Assembly (NCBI GenBank): GCA_023438965.1
Contig: JAEXPB010000237.1
Coordinates: forward strand, 1 to 10,132
Direction: 5' to 3'
DNA length: 10,132 bases
DNA from: Bacillota bacterium
GTDB lineage: Bacteria; Bacillota; Clostridia; Saccharofermentanales; UBA5734
How positions within the stretch are numbered: position 1 is the stretch's first letter; each line of letters begins with the position of its first letter. Shown here piece by piece: positions 1 through 6,055 of this stretch. The notes beneath the pieces were generated by a model. That model ran no database searches. It had not been told where the DNA came from and worked only from the letters and a program-made list of their open reading frames with translations. Made by a program: the position numbers and the translations under genes.

Positions 1-1
1 G

Positions 2-502
2 AGCTATCCGGAGCTATTCCGTTACACCTTCCCGGAAACCATCGGCACGATCCGCAACGGCCGGCCGTATCTCGGCCGCCGCTGCCTGCACTATGCTTTT
101 GTCTTCGGCCTGCGGCCGGAGATGGAGCTGCGCTATCTGGACGACCAGCTGGCGATCCGGGAAGGCCGCCATCTGGCTGAACAAGCCTATGCGGTCCAGA
201 TGGCCGAATTCCGTCGCCGTTTGGCTGATTTGCTGCTCCAGGGGACATTCGTCGATGACCAGCCGATCAGCCAGGGCAATCCGGCGATCATCGCCAAAGC
301 CTTCCGCGCCGGCGACCGGCTGGCGGTCGCCCTGTGGAACGATTCGGCGTCCGATCAGCCGCTCGATCTGGCAGTGCCCGGTTATGTTCTGGATCAGGTC
401 GCCCTGATCGACGGCACAAATCTCGCCCGATTACCGAATCTGCTGCAGCCGCAACAAATTGCCTGCGCTGTCTGGACAAAACAAGGAGGAACCCCCCAAT
501 GA
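2..502 (+). CDS. 3' end of a glycosidase-related protein (DUF6259-like), 5' partial
   Basis: The frame is open from the left edge of the window and ends at TGA 500-502, giving the last 166 residues of a longer protein. It begins SYPELFRYTFPE and continues with GRRCLHYAFVFGLRPEMEL, which I associate from memory with the C-terminal part of large bacterial glycosidase-like proteins (DUF6259 type). The last 70 or so residues look like a small beta-sandwich (AVALWNDSASDQPLDLAVPGY), typical of the terminal domain of TIM-barrel glycosidases. The likely role is glycan or glycoside processing. The catalytic part lies outside the window, so no active-site residue can be checked. The stop overlaps the start of the next gene (ATGA at 499-502), so the two are probably translationally coupled and act on related substrates. 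The coding frame is clear; the family assignment is moderate. Confidence 0.6.
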   Translation, partial: SYPELFRYTFPETIGTIRNGRPYLGRRCLHYAFVFGLRPEMELRYLDDQLAIREGRHLAEQAYAVQMAEFRRRLADLLLQGTFVDDQPISQGNPAIIAKAFRAGDRLAVALWNDSASDQPLDLAVPGYVLDQVALIDGTNLARLPNLLQPQQIACAVWTKQGGTPQ

Positions 503-1860
503 CCAGGTACACCGTCGATGCCGCCCAGATCACCTGCGAATGGCCCCGCGTGGAGCTCTACCAGAACACCACGCTGCGTTATCCGCCCGTGCCGGCCTTT
601 GCCGCCCGCGTAGCCAAGGACTATGGCCGGCCGCGCTTGCTGCGCTGCTGGGTCACTCTGGACGAGGTTTGGGACTACCGGATGGACGAGTATTTTTTCG
701 ATTACCAGATCGGCGTCCATCGCTATGACGACGATCCCAACCATGCCGACTACGACTGGAAGTCGACCGTTCCGACCAGCATTCGCATTCAGGAGCACTT
801 GAAATCCTTCAGCGCCAACAGCGACGAGCTGATGCTCAACCTGCGCCGGTACGAGACCGAAACCCTGAAAGGGATCGTCACGCTGGACAAGTATGAGGAA
901 GTCGTGGAAAAGGTGATCGAGTTCTATAAAGAACTCTGCCCGAACATCCGCTATATCGAAGCCCTGAACGAAGTCGACTACAAAAGCTTCGGCGGCATCG
1001 GCATGGACCACTACTACAAGCTGTACAAGCGCATCGACAATGCGGTTCGGCGCCTGAACGCCAAGCACCGGTACCCGATGCCGCTCGGTATCGGCGGCAC
1101 GGCGACCAACGACAACATGGGCCGCCCCCAGATCTGGCGCCAGTTCCTGCAGAACCTGGCCGGTGACCCGGACCGCCGGATTGATTTCTATTCCGTCCAT
1201 GACTATACCCGCGATCCCAGCCGCCTGAAAGCCTTCTACAACATGCACCAGGCCTGGATCCAGGAGCTGGGTCTGCCGCAGCTGCCGATTTTCGTCGACG
1301 AATATGGCTATACGGACACCACGGGCGTCTGGACCGACAGCCTGAAAAACGCATCCGGCGTGCTGGTGGCGATGATCGGGCAGACCGAACTGCCCGGCCT
1401 GCACATCCTGCCCTGGTGTACCTACCATAATCCGGTCCTGCAGATGTCTTTCACCCAATATCTGACGCTGGAGGACGGTTCGATCGTGCCGACGCCGAAC
1501 GGCAACGCGATGCGGGCGTTGGCCTGGCAAAAAAAGAACCAGCTGGCGGTCAGCGGCCGCTCCGAATACAACAGCGCCATTTTGGCGACCGGCGACGCCA
1601 CCGGCATCGCGGTCCTGGTGACCAATGCCACCGGCAGGCCGCTGCCGGTCGAGATCGAATGCCTCAACCTGCCGGCCGGAGCCAAGACGGTCACCCAGTA
1701 TCTGGTCGACACCACGCACAACAACCTGCTGACCGGACCGGCGGTGCGGGAGTTCCTGCTCACCGACCGCAAACCCTTGCCGGGTGACCGGACACAGCTG
1801 TCGGCTGTGCTGGAAGAGCACGCTTTCTCACTCTGGCTGATCGAGCCGGTCAGGACCTGA
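499..1860 (+). CDS. Glycoside hydrolase, clan GH-A-like TIM barrel (GH39-like, family uncertain)
   Basis: A 453-residue protein beginning MTRYTVDAAQ. The ATG at 499 is chosen because AAGGAGG (483-489) lies 9 bases upstream; the frame stays open further 5' but there it overlaps the previous gene. Two acidic motifs fit the acid/base and nucleophile of clan GH-A retaining glycosidases: A-L-N-E158-V-D, where Asn precedes the acid/base Glu as is usual in this clan, and F-V-D-E268-Y-G at the end of a predicted beta strand. VHDYTRDP, between them, suits the barrel's active-site edge. About the last 100 residues form a beta-rich domain (AVLVTNATGRPLPVEIECLN), as in GH39 and GH51 enzymes. I see no clear signal peptide (the N-terminus is polar), so the enzyme is probably cytoplasmic and acts on imported oligosaccharides or glycosides. 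It follows the upstream gene with a 4-base overlap and precedes a terminator. The exact GH family and substrate are not determinable by eye. Confidence 0.75.
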   Translation: MTRYTVDAAQITCEWPRVELYQNTTLRYPPVPAFAARVAKDYGRPRLLRCWVTLDEVWDYRMDEYFFDYQIGVHRYDDDPNHADYDWKSTVPTSIRIQEHLKSFSANSDELMLNLRRYETETLKGIVTLDKYEEVVEKVIEFYKELCPNIRYIEALNEVDYKSFGGIGMDHYYKLYKRIDNAVRRLNAKHRYPMPLGIGGTATNDNMGRPQIWRQFLQNLAGDPDRRIDFYSVHDYTRDPSRLKAFYNMHQAWIQELGLPQLPIFVDEYGYTDTTGVWTDSLKNASGVLVAMIGQTELPGLHILPWCTYHNPVLQMSFTQYLTLEDGSIVPTPNGNAMRALAWQKKNQLAVSGRSEYNSAILATGDATGIAVLVTNATGRPLPVEIECLNLPAGAKTVTQYLVDTTHNNLLTGPAVREFLLTDRKPLPGDRTQLSAVLEEHAFSLWLIEPVRT

Positions 1861-1893
1861 GCCGGCAGGATTTCCCAAGAACAAAACCAACGG

Positions 1894-1919
1894 AAAGCGG
1901 CGGGCAATCGCCGCTTTTT
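1894..1919 (+). terminator. Intrinsic terminator of the glycosidase operon
   Basis: A perfect 9-bp stem, AAAGCGGCG (1894-1902) and CGCCGCTTT (1909-1917), with loop GGCAAT, runs into a five-T tract (1915-1919). It lies 34 bases past the stop of the glycoside hydrolase gene and separates the glycosidase operon from the toxin-antitoxin unit. Confidence 0.88.
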
Positions 1920-2013
1920 GCTCGTCGTGGCAAACTTCCGGGCGACGTATATGGGGGTCAACCGGTCAATCGGTGATCAGCTTGGATAAATAAATATCCT
2001 AGATTCTTTGATA

Positions 2014-2042
2014 TTGATCTATCTGGCTATCTTTGTTATACT
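2014..2042 (+). promoter_or_regulatory. Promoter of the toxin-antitoxin operon
   Basis: TTGATC (2014-2019) and TATACT (2037-2042) are separated by 17 bp, a good sigma70/sigmaA-type pair. The expected transcription start near 2049 leaves a leader of about 40 bases before the antitoxin start. The -10 box overlaps the palindrome at 2040-2060. The stretch between the terminator and this promoter (1920-2013) holds no gene; it has a short imperfect 8-bp tandem repeat (GGTCAACC, GGTCAATC, from 1956) and a small inverted repeat GGATA/TATCC (1984-1999). Confidence 0.7.
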
Positions 2043-2060
2043 AATCATGCCCTGATTAGT
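2040..2060. promoter_or_regulatory. Palindromic operator of the toxin-antitoxin operon
   Basis: A perfect 8-bp inverted repeat, ACTAATCA (2040-2047) and TGATTAGT (2053-2060), with spacer TGCCC. It covers the end of the -10 box and the predicted transcription start, where a bound dimer would block the polymerase. Type II modules are typically autorepressed by the antitoxin or the toxin-antitoxin complex, and the first gene encodes a dimeric AbrB-fold DNA-binding protein, so this is the expected binding site. The binding itself is inferred. Confidence 0.7.
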
Positions 2061-2089
2061 TCATTTTAAAGTAACTGGAGATGATCAGA

Positions 2090-2461
2090 ATGCTTGAAGC
2101 CGGGAAAAGAAAAAATACGGATCGACGGATTGTTCGTGTTTCTGGTAAGCGGCAGATCACGATACCTTTAAAATACTATCAGTCTTTAGCATTGGGTGAT
2201 CAGGTGGAATGCTCTCTGGAAGATGGCGCTTTGATTATCCGGCCGATATCCCAAGAAGGCAGCGAATTTTCGGTTGAGATTCTCAAGGATCTGGTCGCGC
2301 AGGGTTTGACCGGTGAGGCCCTGATCCAGAAATTTACTGAGCGAAACCAACAAATTAAAACGGCAATTCGTAATATCCTGGATGAAGCAGACGACATTGC
2401 TTCCGGCAAGAGACCTGCAGCCGGCATGAAAGACATCTTTGGAGAGCATCAGCATGTATGA
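2090..2461 (+). CDS. AbrB/MazE/SpoVT-family antitoxin
   Basis: A 123-residue protein. An in-frame ATG at 2081 touches the GGAG at 2077-2080 and is too close to be used; the ATG at 2090 sits 9 bases from it and is preferred (MLEAGKRKNT). Residues 13-55 are a swapped-hairpin AbrB domain: RIVRVSGKRQITIPLKYYQ, then LGDQVECSLEDGALIIRP. This fold dimerises and binds palindromic DNA. The rest (EILKDLVAQGLTGEALIQKF and onward to about residue 110) is predicted helical and probably wraps and neutralises the toxin. The gene overlaps the toxin gene by 8 bases and the operator at 2040-2060 lies just upstream, the usual arrangement of an autorepressed type II module. AbrB-fold antitoxins most often partner MazF or PIN toxins; pairing with a RelE-fold toxin is known for PrlF-YhaV. 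Composition is visibly A/T-richer than the flanking genes, suggesting transfer. Confidence 0.85.
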   Translation: MLEAGKRKNTDRRIVRVSGKRQITIPLKYYQSLALGDQVECSLEDGALIIRPISQEGSEFSVEILKDLVAQGLTGEALIQKFTERNQQIKTAIRNILDEADDIASGKRPAAGMKDIFGEHQHV

Positions 2462-2741
2462 AATCCGCTTTTCATCGGCTGCTGAAAGGTATTTTAAAAA
2501 AATCAAAGAGAAGCCATTAAAGGAAGCATACCACACGGCAATTCGGAAAATCAGCCAGGACCCCTATGTTGGGCAAAGGAAAACAGGTGACCTGAGAGGC
2601 ATCTATGGTTACGATGTTCGGTATATGGGAATCAATTATGAGATAGCTTACAGCATTTATGAAGAGAACAACCGGCTCGTTGTGGTTCTTTTGGCCGGGA
2701 CTCGGGAAAATTTCTATGATGAGTTGAAACGCTATTTGTAG
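2454..2741 (+). CDS. RelE/ParE-family toxin
   Basis: A 95-residue protein starting MYEIRFSSAAERYFKKI. The ATG at 2454 is chosen because GGAGAG (2441-2446) lies 7 bases upstream; an in-frame ATG at 2439 would precede that site. The length and layout fit the RelE/ParE superfamily: an N-terminal beta strand, a charged helical hairpin (residues 7-40), then YVGQRKTGDLRGIYGYDVRY and a closing beta sheet ending LVVVLLAGTRENFYDELKRYL. Arg84 and Tyr88 near the end occupy positions where RelE-type ribosome-dependent mRNA nucleases carry catalytic residues, but ParE-type gyrase poisoning cannot be excluded by eye. The start lies inside the 3' end of the antitoxin gene, so translation is probably coupled. 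No terminator with a U tract follows; a short hairpin at 2757-2770 (GCCCT/AGGGC) lacks one. Confidence 0.85.
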   Translation: MYEIRFSSAAERYFKKIKEKPLKEAYHTAIRKISQDPYVGQRKTGDLRGIYGYDVRYMGINYEIAYSIYEENNRLVVVLLAGTRENFYDELKRYL

Positions 2742-2965
2742 GTTCGTAATTTCCTCGCCCTGCAGAGGGCCATCAAACGGATAATTGCCGGTCATACACA
2801 GTTGATCTGATAAATTTTAGTCAGAAATGAGCATTTGCCGTTCGCGGGGAACGCGTAGATAAGCAGGATAGCTGCCATTTCAGGCAGGATTAACGTTCAT
2901 GCCGCCAGAGTATGATTCTTTCCGAAAATACATATCATAAAAATGCCAAGAAAATGACAAATTCA
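2742..2965. other. Intergenic stretch upstream of the rpiR promoter, no gene seen
   Basis: About 220 bases with no convincing coding frame. It holds several short dyads: GCCCT/AGGGC (2757-2770), TCTGA/TCAGA (2806-2825), CGTTC/GAACG (2839-2853), CTGCC/GGCAG (2872-2887) and TATGAT/ATCATA (2911-2939), plus a 7-bp direct repeat GCAGGAT (2863-2869, 2884-2890). The TATGAT/ATCATA pair shares its half-site with the stronger palindrome at 8290-8309. No RNA family was recognised. Confidence 0.5.
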
Positions 2966-2995
2966 TTGACTTGCGCGGCCGGTTCGGCATATAAT
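2966..2995 (+). promoter_or_regulatory. Promoter of the rpiR-epimerase operon
   Basis: TTGACT (2966-2971) and a perfect TATAAT (2990-2995) are separated by 18 bp. The predicted start near 3002 gives a leader of about 60 bases before the ATG at 3061, with GGGAGG (3050-3055) as ribosome binding site. The strength of the match suggests it needs repression, probably by the RpiR protein it transcribes. Confidence 0.8.
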
Positions 2996-3060
2996 GAATG
3001 CGAAACAGGTCTGATGATAGTGATTTCAAACGATAACCGATGACATGACGGGAGGCTATT

Positions 3061-3924
3061 ATGGCTGGCTGTATATTAAGAATTCGTGAAATGATGAATT
3101 CCCTGACACCCAAGGAGCAGAAGATCGCTTCTTATATTCTTGAATATCCCGGCGATGCGGTCAACCAGTCCATCGATGAATTGGCCGCCGCCTGCGGCGT
3201 CAGCATCTCGTCGGTTGTCCGCCTGTGCAAGAGCCTGGGTTATTCCGGTTACAAAGAGCTCTGCCGGATGCTGTCGACCGACCTGGCCTTGATCCAGCAG
3301 GACTCCATCAGTTATACCGATGTCCGGCCAGGCGATTCGATCGAAACCATCATCCGCAGCGTCAGCATGAGCAATACCAAGGCGATCGAGAACACACTCT
3401 CCGTCCTGGACGAGAAGGAGCTGGCCCGGGCAGTCGACGTGATCTGCAACAGCCAGCGGGTGGACTTTTACGGTGTCGGGTCGTCCGGCAATGTGGCCCT
3501 CGACGCCAACAACAAATTCCTGCGCATCAACAAGATTTCGATTGCCAGTCCTGACCCGCATGTGCAAGTCCTGTCGGCTACCACGCTCAAGCCCGGCGAT
3601 GTGGCCGTGCTGATCTCCTATTCCGGCGAAACGATCGATATCCTGGAAACCGCCGACATCATCAAGCAGGGCGGCGCGACGATCATCAGCATCACCCGCC
3701 TGGGCAAGAACCCGCTGGCGGAACTGGCCGACATCCGCCTGTACACGTCATCTGTGGAGAGCATGGTCCGGAGCGGCGCGATGAGCTCGCGCATCGGGCA
3801 GCTGAATGTCATCGACATCCTGTATACGGCTGTGGCCAGCCATGAATACGACAAGGTCAAGGTTTATCTTGACAAGACCCGCATCACAACCTCGCATAAA
3901 AGGATCCGCTATAACAAGACCTGA
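3061..3924 (+). CDS. MurR/RpiR-family transcriptional regulator (HTH + SIS)
   Basis: A 287-residue cytoplasmic DNA-binding protein of the usual family length. The start is fixed by GGGAGG 5 bases upstream. Residues 1-77 are the RpiR-type N-terminal domain (LTPKEQKIASYILEYP), with the helix-turn-helix at IDELAAACGVSISSVVRLCK. Residues about 110-260 are a SIS sugar-phosphate-binding domain: FYGVGSSGN (136-144), SYSGET (186-191) and SITRLGKNPLAELAD. SIS domains of this family bind a phosphosugar that changes DNA affinity, with no isomerase activity expected. The gene leads an operon with a sugar-phosphate epimerase 23 bases downstream, so its effector is probably that pathway's phosphosugar. It likely controls its own consensus promoter at 2966-2995; the operator was not identified with certainty. 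Whether it represses or activates cannot be told from sequence. Confidence 0.93.
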   Translation: MAGCILRIREMMNSLTPKEQKIASYILEYPGDAVNQSIDELAAACGVSISSVVRLCKSLGYSGYKELCRMLSTDLALIQQDSISYTDVRPGDSIETIIRSVSMSNTKAIENTLSVLDEKELARAVDVICNSQRVDFYGVGSSGNVALDANNKFLRINKISIASPDPHVQVLSATTLKPGDVAVLISYSGETIDILETADIIKQGGATIISITRLGKNPLAELADIRLYTSSVESMVRSGAMSSRIGQLNVIDILYTAVASHEYDKVKVYLDKTRITTSHKRIRYNKT

Positions 3925-3947
3925 TCCGTGATTGGGAGGACCGGCCG

Positions 3948-4853
3948 ATGGCAGCGATTAAAAAGGGAATCAACATCTGGTCGTTCGGCGCCGGTCGCAG
4001 CCTGGCCGATTGCCTGGCGATAGCCCGCGCCGCCGGCTTCGAAGGCATCGAGCTGGTTCTGTCCGCCCGGGGGGAACTGACGCCGCAGAGCACGCCGGAG
4101 GAAGTCCGGGCCATCCGGCGTCAGGCTGAAGCAGCCGGACTGCAGATCAACAGCCTGGCTACCGGGTTGTTCTGGCACTACTCGCTGACCAGCGACCAGC
4201 CGGAAAACCGGCGCCGGGCGTGCGATCTGATCCGCTGCCTGATCGACACCGCAGCTCTTCTGGGGGCAGATACCGTATTGACTTGCCCGGGCGCTGTCGG
4301 TGTGGACTTCAAGCCGGAGGATGTCGTGCCGGACGCCGAACCGGGAGCTTTCTTTACCGGATCGGAAGTGATCGATTATGAAGTCTGCTACGAGCGGTCG
4401 CTGGCGGCTTACCGGGAACTGGCCCCTTATGCCGGGGCCAGGCAGATTGTCATCGGCATCGAGAACATTTGGAATAAATTCTTGCTGTCACCCCTAGAAA
4501 TGCGCGATTTCATCGACAAGATCGGCTCGCCGTGGGTCGCCGCATTCCTGGACGTCGGCAATGTGCTGCAGTGGGGCTACCCCGAGCAATGGATCCGCAT
4601 CCTTGGCCCGCGGATCCGCAAGATCCACTTCAAGGACTATCGCCGCGGCCTGCCCAGTCTGGCCGGTTTTGTCGACCTGCTGGCCGGCGACGTCGATTGG
4701 GGCAAGATCTATGCCGAATTGACCCGCATCGGCTACGATGGCTGGGTGAACGCGGAGATGTGCCCGACGTACCGGCAATACACCGACCAGATCATCTATA
4801 ACGCGTCGGCGGCTATGGACCGGATTCTGCAGCGGCCGGTCAGCAAGGGTTAA
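3948..4853 (+). CDS. Sugar-phosphate isomerase/epimerase, xylose-isomerase-like TIM barrel
   Basis: A 301-residue protein beginning MAAIKKGINIWSF, with GGGAGG (3934-3939) 8 bases upstream of the ATG. The pattern is that of the AP-endonuclease-2/xylose-isomerase-like superfamily, which includes UlaE-type L-ribulose-5-phosphate 3-epimerases, tagatose 3-epimerases and hydroxypyruvate isomerases. Four likely metal ligands are in the expected order at strand ends: Glu172 (IGIENIWN), Asp202 (FLDVGN), His227 (KIHFKDYR) and Glu270 (NAEM). Such enzymes epimerise or isomerise ketoses or ketose phosphates through a metal-bound enediolate. ARAAGFEGIEL near the N-terminus is the standard beta2 signature. 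It forms an operon with the RpiR regulator (23-base gap), which suggests a phosphorylated substrate. I cannot separate UlaE-like epimerase from related functions by eye. It converges on the minus-strand gene ending at 4889; no terminator is evident in the 35 bases between. Confidence 0.85.
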   Translation: MAAIKKGINIWSFGAGRSLADCLAIARAAGFEGIELVLSARGELTPQSTPEEVRAIRRQAEAAGLQINSLATGLFWHYSLTSDQPENRRRACDLIRCLIDTAALLGADTVLTCPGAVGVDFKPEDVVPDAEPGAFFTGSEVIDYEVCYERSLAAYRELAPYAGARQIVIGIENIWNKFLLSPLEMRDFIDKIGSPWVAAFLDVGNVLQWGYPEQWIRILGPRIRKIHFKDYRRGLPSLAGFVDLLAGDVDWGKIYAELTRIGYDGWVNAEMCPTYRQYTDQIIYNASAAMDRILQRPVSKG

Positions 4854-4888
4854 GCGCTGCCGCCCGGCCGCCGCTAAATGCTGTCCGG

Positions 4889-5947
4889 TCAGCGTCGGCT
4901 GAGCTTCTCGTAGATCTCGTTGTAATAGAGCGCGTTGTCGACCGGCGTATTGGCCGGGATGTGGTTGCCGACGGCCATGAAGAAGCCGGGGTATTGCTTG
5001 CCGATGGCCATGCAGCGCTGAACTTCGGCGGCGATCTCTTCACGGCTGCCCTGGAGCAGGATCCGCGTGTCGGCATTGCCGACAAAACTGTGGGTCCGGC
5101 CATAATGGTCGGCGATGTATGGCATGTCGGTGCAGGGCTCAAGGACAAAGCCATCGATGCCGCAGCGCGCGATGTCGTCAATGAATTCGGTGTAATTGCC
5201 GTCCGATGTGAACAGGATTTTCTTGCCGGCGTCCTGCAGGGGACGGAAAAGGCGCCGGTAATTGGCAAAGACGTGTCGTCGGTAGAATTCCGGATTCAAG
5301 AAGGCGCCGCTGGTCCAGACGATGTCGTCGTGCACCATCACCACCGGACTTTCACATTGGGCCAGTGCGGTGAAATATTGCCGAATCCAGTCGCAATAAC
5401 GGTCAGTGAAGTCGCCGAAGGCTCGTTCATCGATTCCCGCGGCCAGCAACAGCGTCTCCCAGCCGAGCAGCTCGATCAGGCCGGACACGCAGGTGACATA
5501 GATGCCGGTCATGTTGACGCAATCCGGCTGGCGGGCACAGTTCTGCCGATAGTGAGCATTGTAGCCGGCGATCAGAGCCTGCTGGTCCGGCGTGCCGAAT
5601 TCGGCAAACGGATCAAAGCGAAAGACATCCTCCGGGTCGGCAAACAACTGGCGGCTGGCGCCGTTGAAGTCGACACCGCCTGCGGCGTAAACAGCGTGCC
5701 CCATTTTGGTGCACTTATCGCCGAAAATCTGATTATGGGTCAGAATGCTCCACATCATGCCATAATCCCAGGCCCGGATGAAAGCGTCCGAAGCGCGGGA
5801 CTGCAGTTCCGCTCCGCTGTCGGGATTGACCGCCATGCCGGTGACGGCCTGGACCAGCGGCCAGTGATTATGCGCGGAATATTCCGTGCGCGGCACACGA
5901 TCGGTCATTTCGAGATTCAAGGCGGCCCAGCCATTCTGATAAGACAT
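4889..5947 (-). CDS. Uroporphyrinogen decarboxylase-like protein (not heme pathway)
   Basis: A 352-residue protein, MSYQNGWAALNLEM at its start. The minus-strand ATG at 5947 is preferred because GGAGG (5954-5958) lies 6 bases upstream; an in-frame TTG at 5962 would precede that site. The length and ordering match the URO-D/MtaA/CmuA fold: GWAALNLEMTDRVPR at the start, a central VMVHDDIVWTSG, KKILFTSDGNYTEFIDDI, GIDGFVLEP and the terminal GNHIPANTPVDN (from residue 327). The RQAGRY-type N-terminal motif of true HemE is absent and no heme genes are nearby, so it is not a heme enzyme. The His-x-Cys zinc motif of methylcobamide:CoM methyltransferases is also not visible; FTSDGN occupies that place. 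Relatives are common in anaerobes' carbohydrate clusters with no settled function. It is divergent from the AraC gene, its probable regulator. Family sure, function unknown. Confidence 0.85.
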   Translation of the reverse strand: MSYQNGWAALNLEMTDRVPRTEYSAHNHWPLVQAVTGMAVNPDSGAELQSRASDAFIRAWDYGMMWSILTHNQIFGDKCTKMGHAVYAAGGVDFNGASRQLFADPEDVFRFDPFAEFGTPDQQALIAGYNAHYRQNCARQPDCVNMTGIYVTCVSGLIELLGWETLLLAAGIDERAFGDFTDRYCDWIRQYFTALAQCESPVVMVHDDIVWTSGAFLNPEFYRRHVFANYRRLFRPLQDAGKKILFTSDGNYTEFIDDIARCGIDGFVLEPCTDMPYIADHYGRTHSFVGNADTRILLQGSREEIAAEVQRCMAIGKQYPGFFMAVGNHIPANTPVDNALYYNEIYEKLSRR

Positions 5948-5963
5948 ACGCGCCCTCCGCAAC

Positions 5964-5990
5964 TGGATTGATTTGGATTAATGGTATAAT
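5964..5990 (+). promoter_or_regulatory. araC promoter (extended -10) with direct repeats in the divergent region
   Basis: TG-G-TATAAT (5982-5990) is an extended -10 element for the araC gene; no good -35 is seen at the matching distance. Immediately upstream TGGATT occurs twice exactly 10 bp apart (5964-5969 and 5974-5979) and a third time at 6022-6027. AraC proteins bind direct repeats near the -35 region, so these are candidate sites. On the minus strand TATACT (5999-5994) is a possible -10 for the uroD-like gene, again without a good -35, as expected of an activator-dependent promoter. Confidence 0.55.
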
Positions 5991-6055
5991 TCCAGTATAT
6001 GGCCGCGAAGACGATTTAAAATGGATTTATTCGACCAGGAAATGGAGAAACCTGC

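Noticed and set aside
394..1821. Long minus-strand open frame (475 codons) opposite the glycoside hydrolase
   Set aside because: It is antisense to a gene with clear catalytic motifs, a ribosome binding site and a terminator; its product is low-complexity and resembles no family. Long antisense frames are common in GC-rich genes.
2757..2770. Hairpin GCCCT/AGGGC after the toxin gene as a terminator
   Set aside because: The stem is only 5 bp and no U tract follows.
2839..2853. CGTTC-GCGGG-GAACG, resembling part of a type I-E CRISPR repeat
   Set aside because: There is only one copy, no second repeat at spacer distance and no cas gene in the window; a chance hairpin is more likely.
2880..3113. 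Minus-strand open frame over the rpiR promoter
   Set aside because: It overlaps a consensus promoter and the rpiR start, has no ribosome binding site and no family resemblance.
4836..4893. Direct repeat CCGGTCAGC at 4836-4844 and 4885-4893 flanking the convergent stops
   Set aside because: Nine bases, each copy lying in coding sequence of a GC-rich gene; no mobile element between them. Probably chance.
4961..5971. Plus-strand open frame (336 codons) opposite the uroD-like gene
   Set aside because: It mirrors the minus-strand coding sequence, has no ribosome binding site at its start and no recognisable motif; the minus-strand protein matches the URO-D family throughout.
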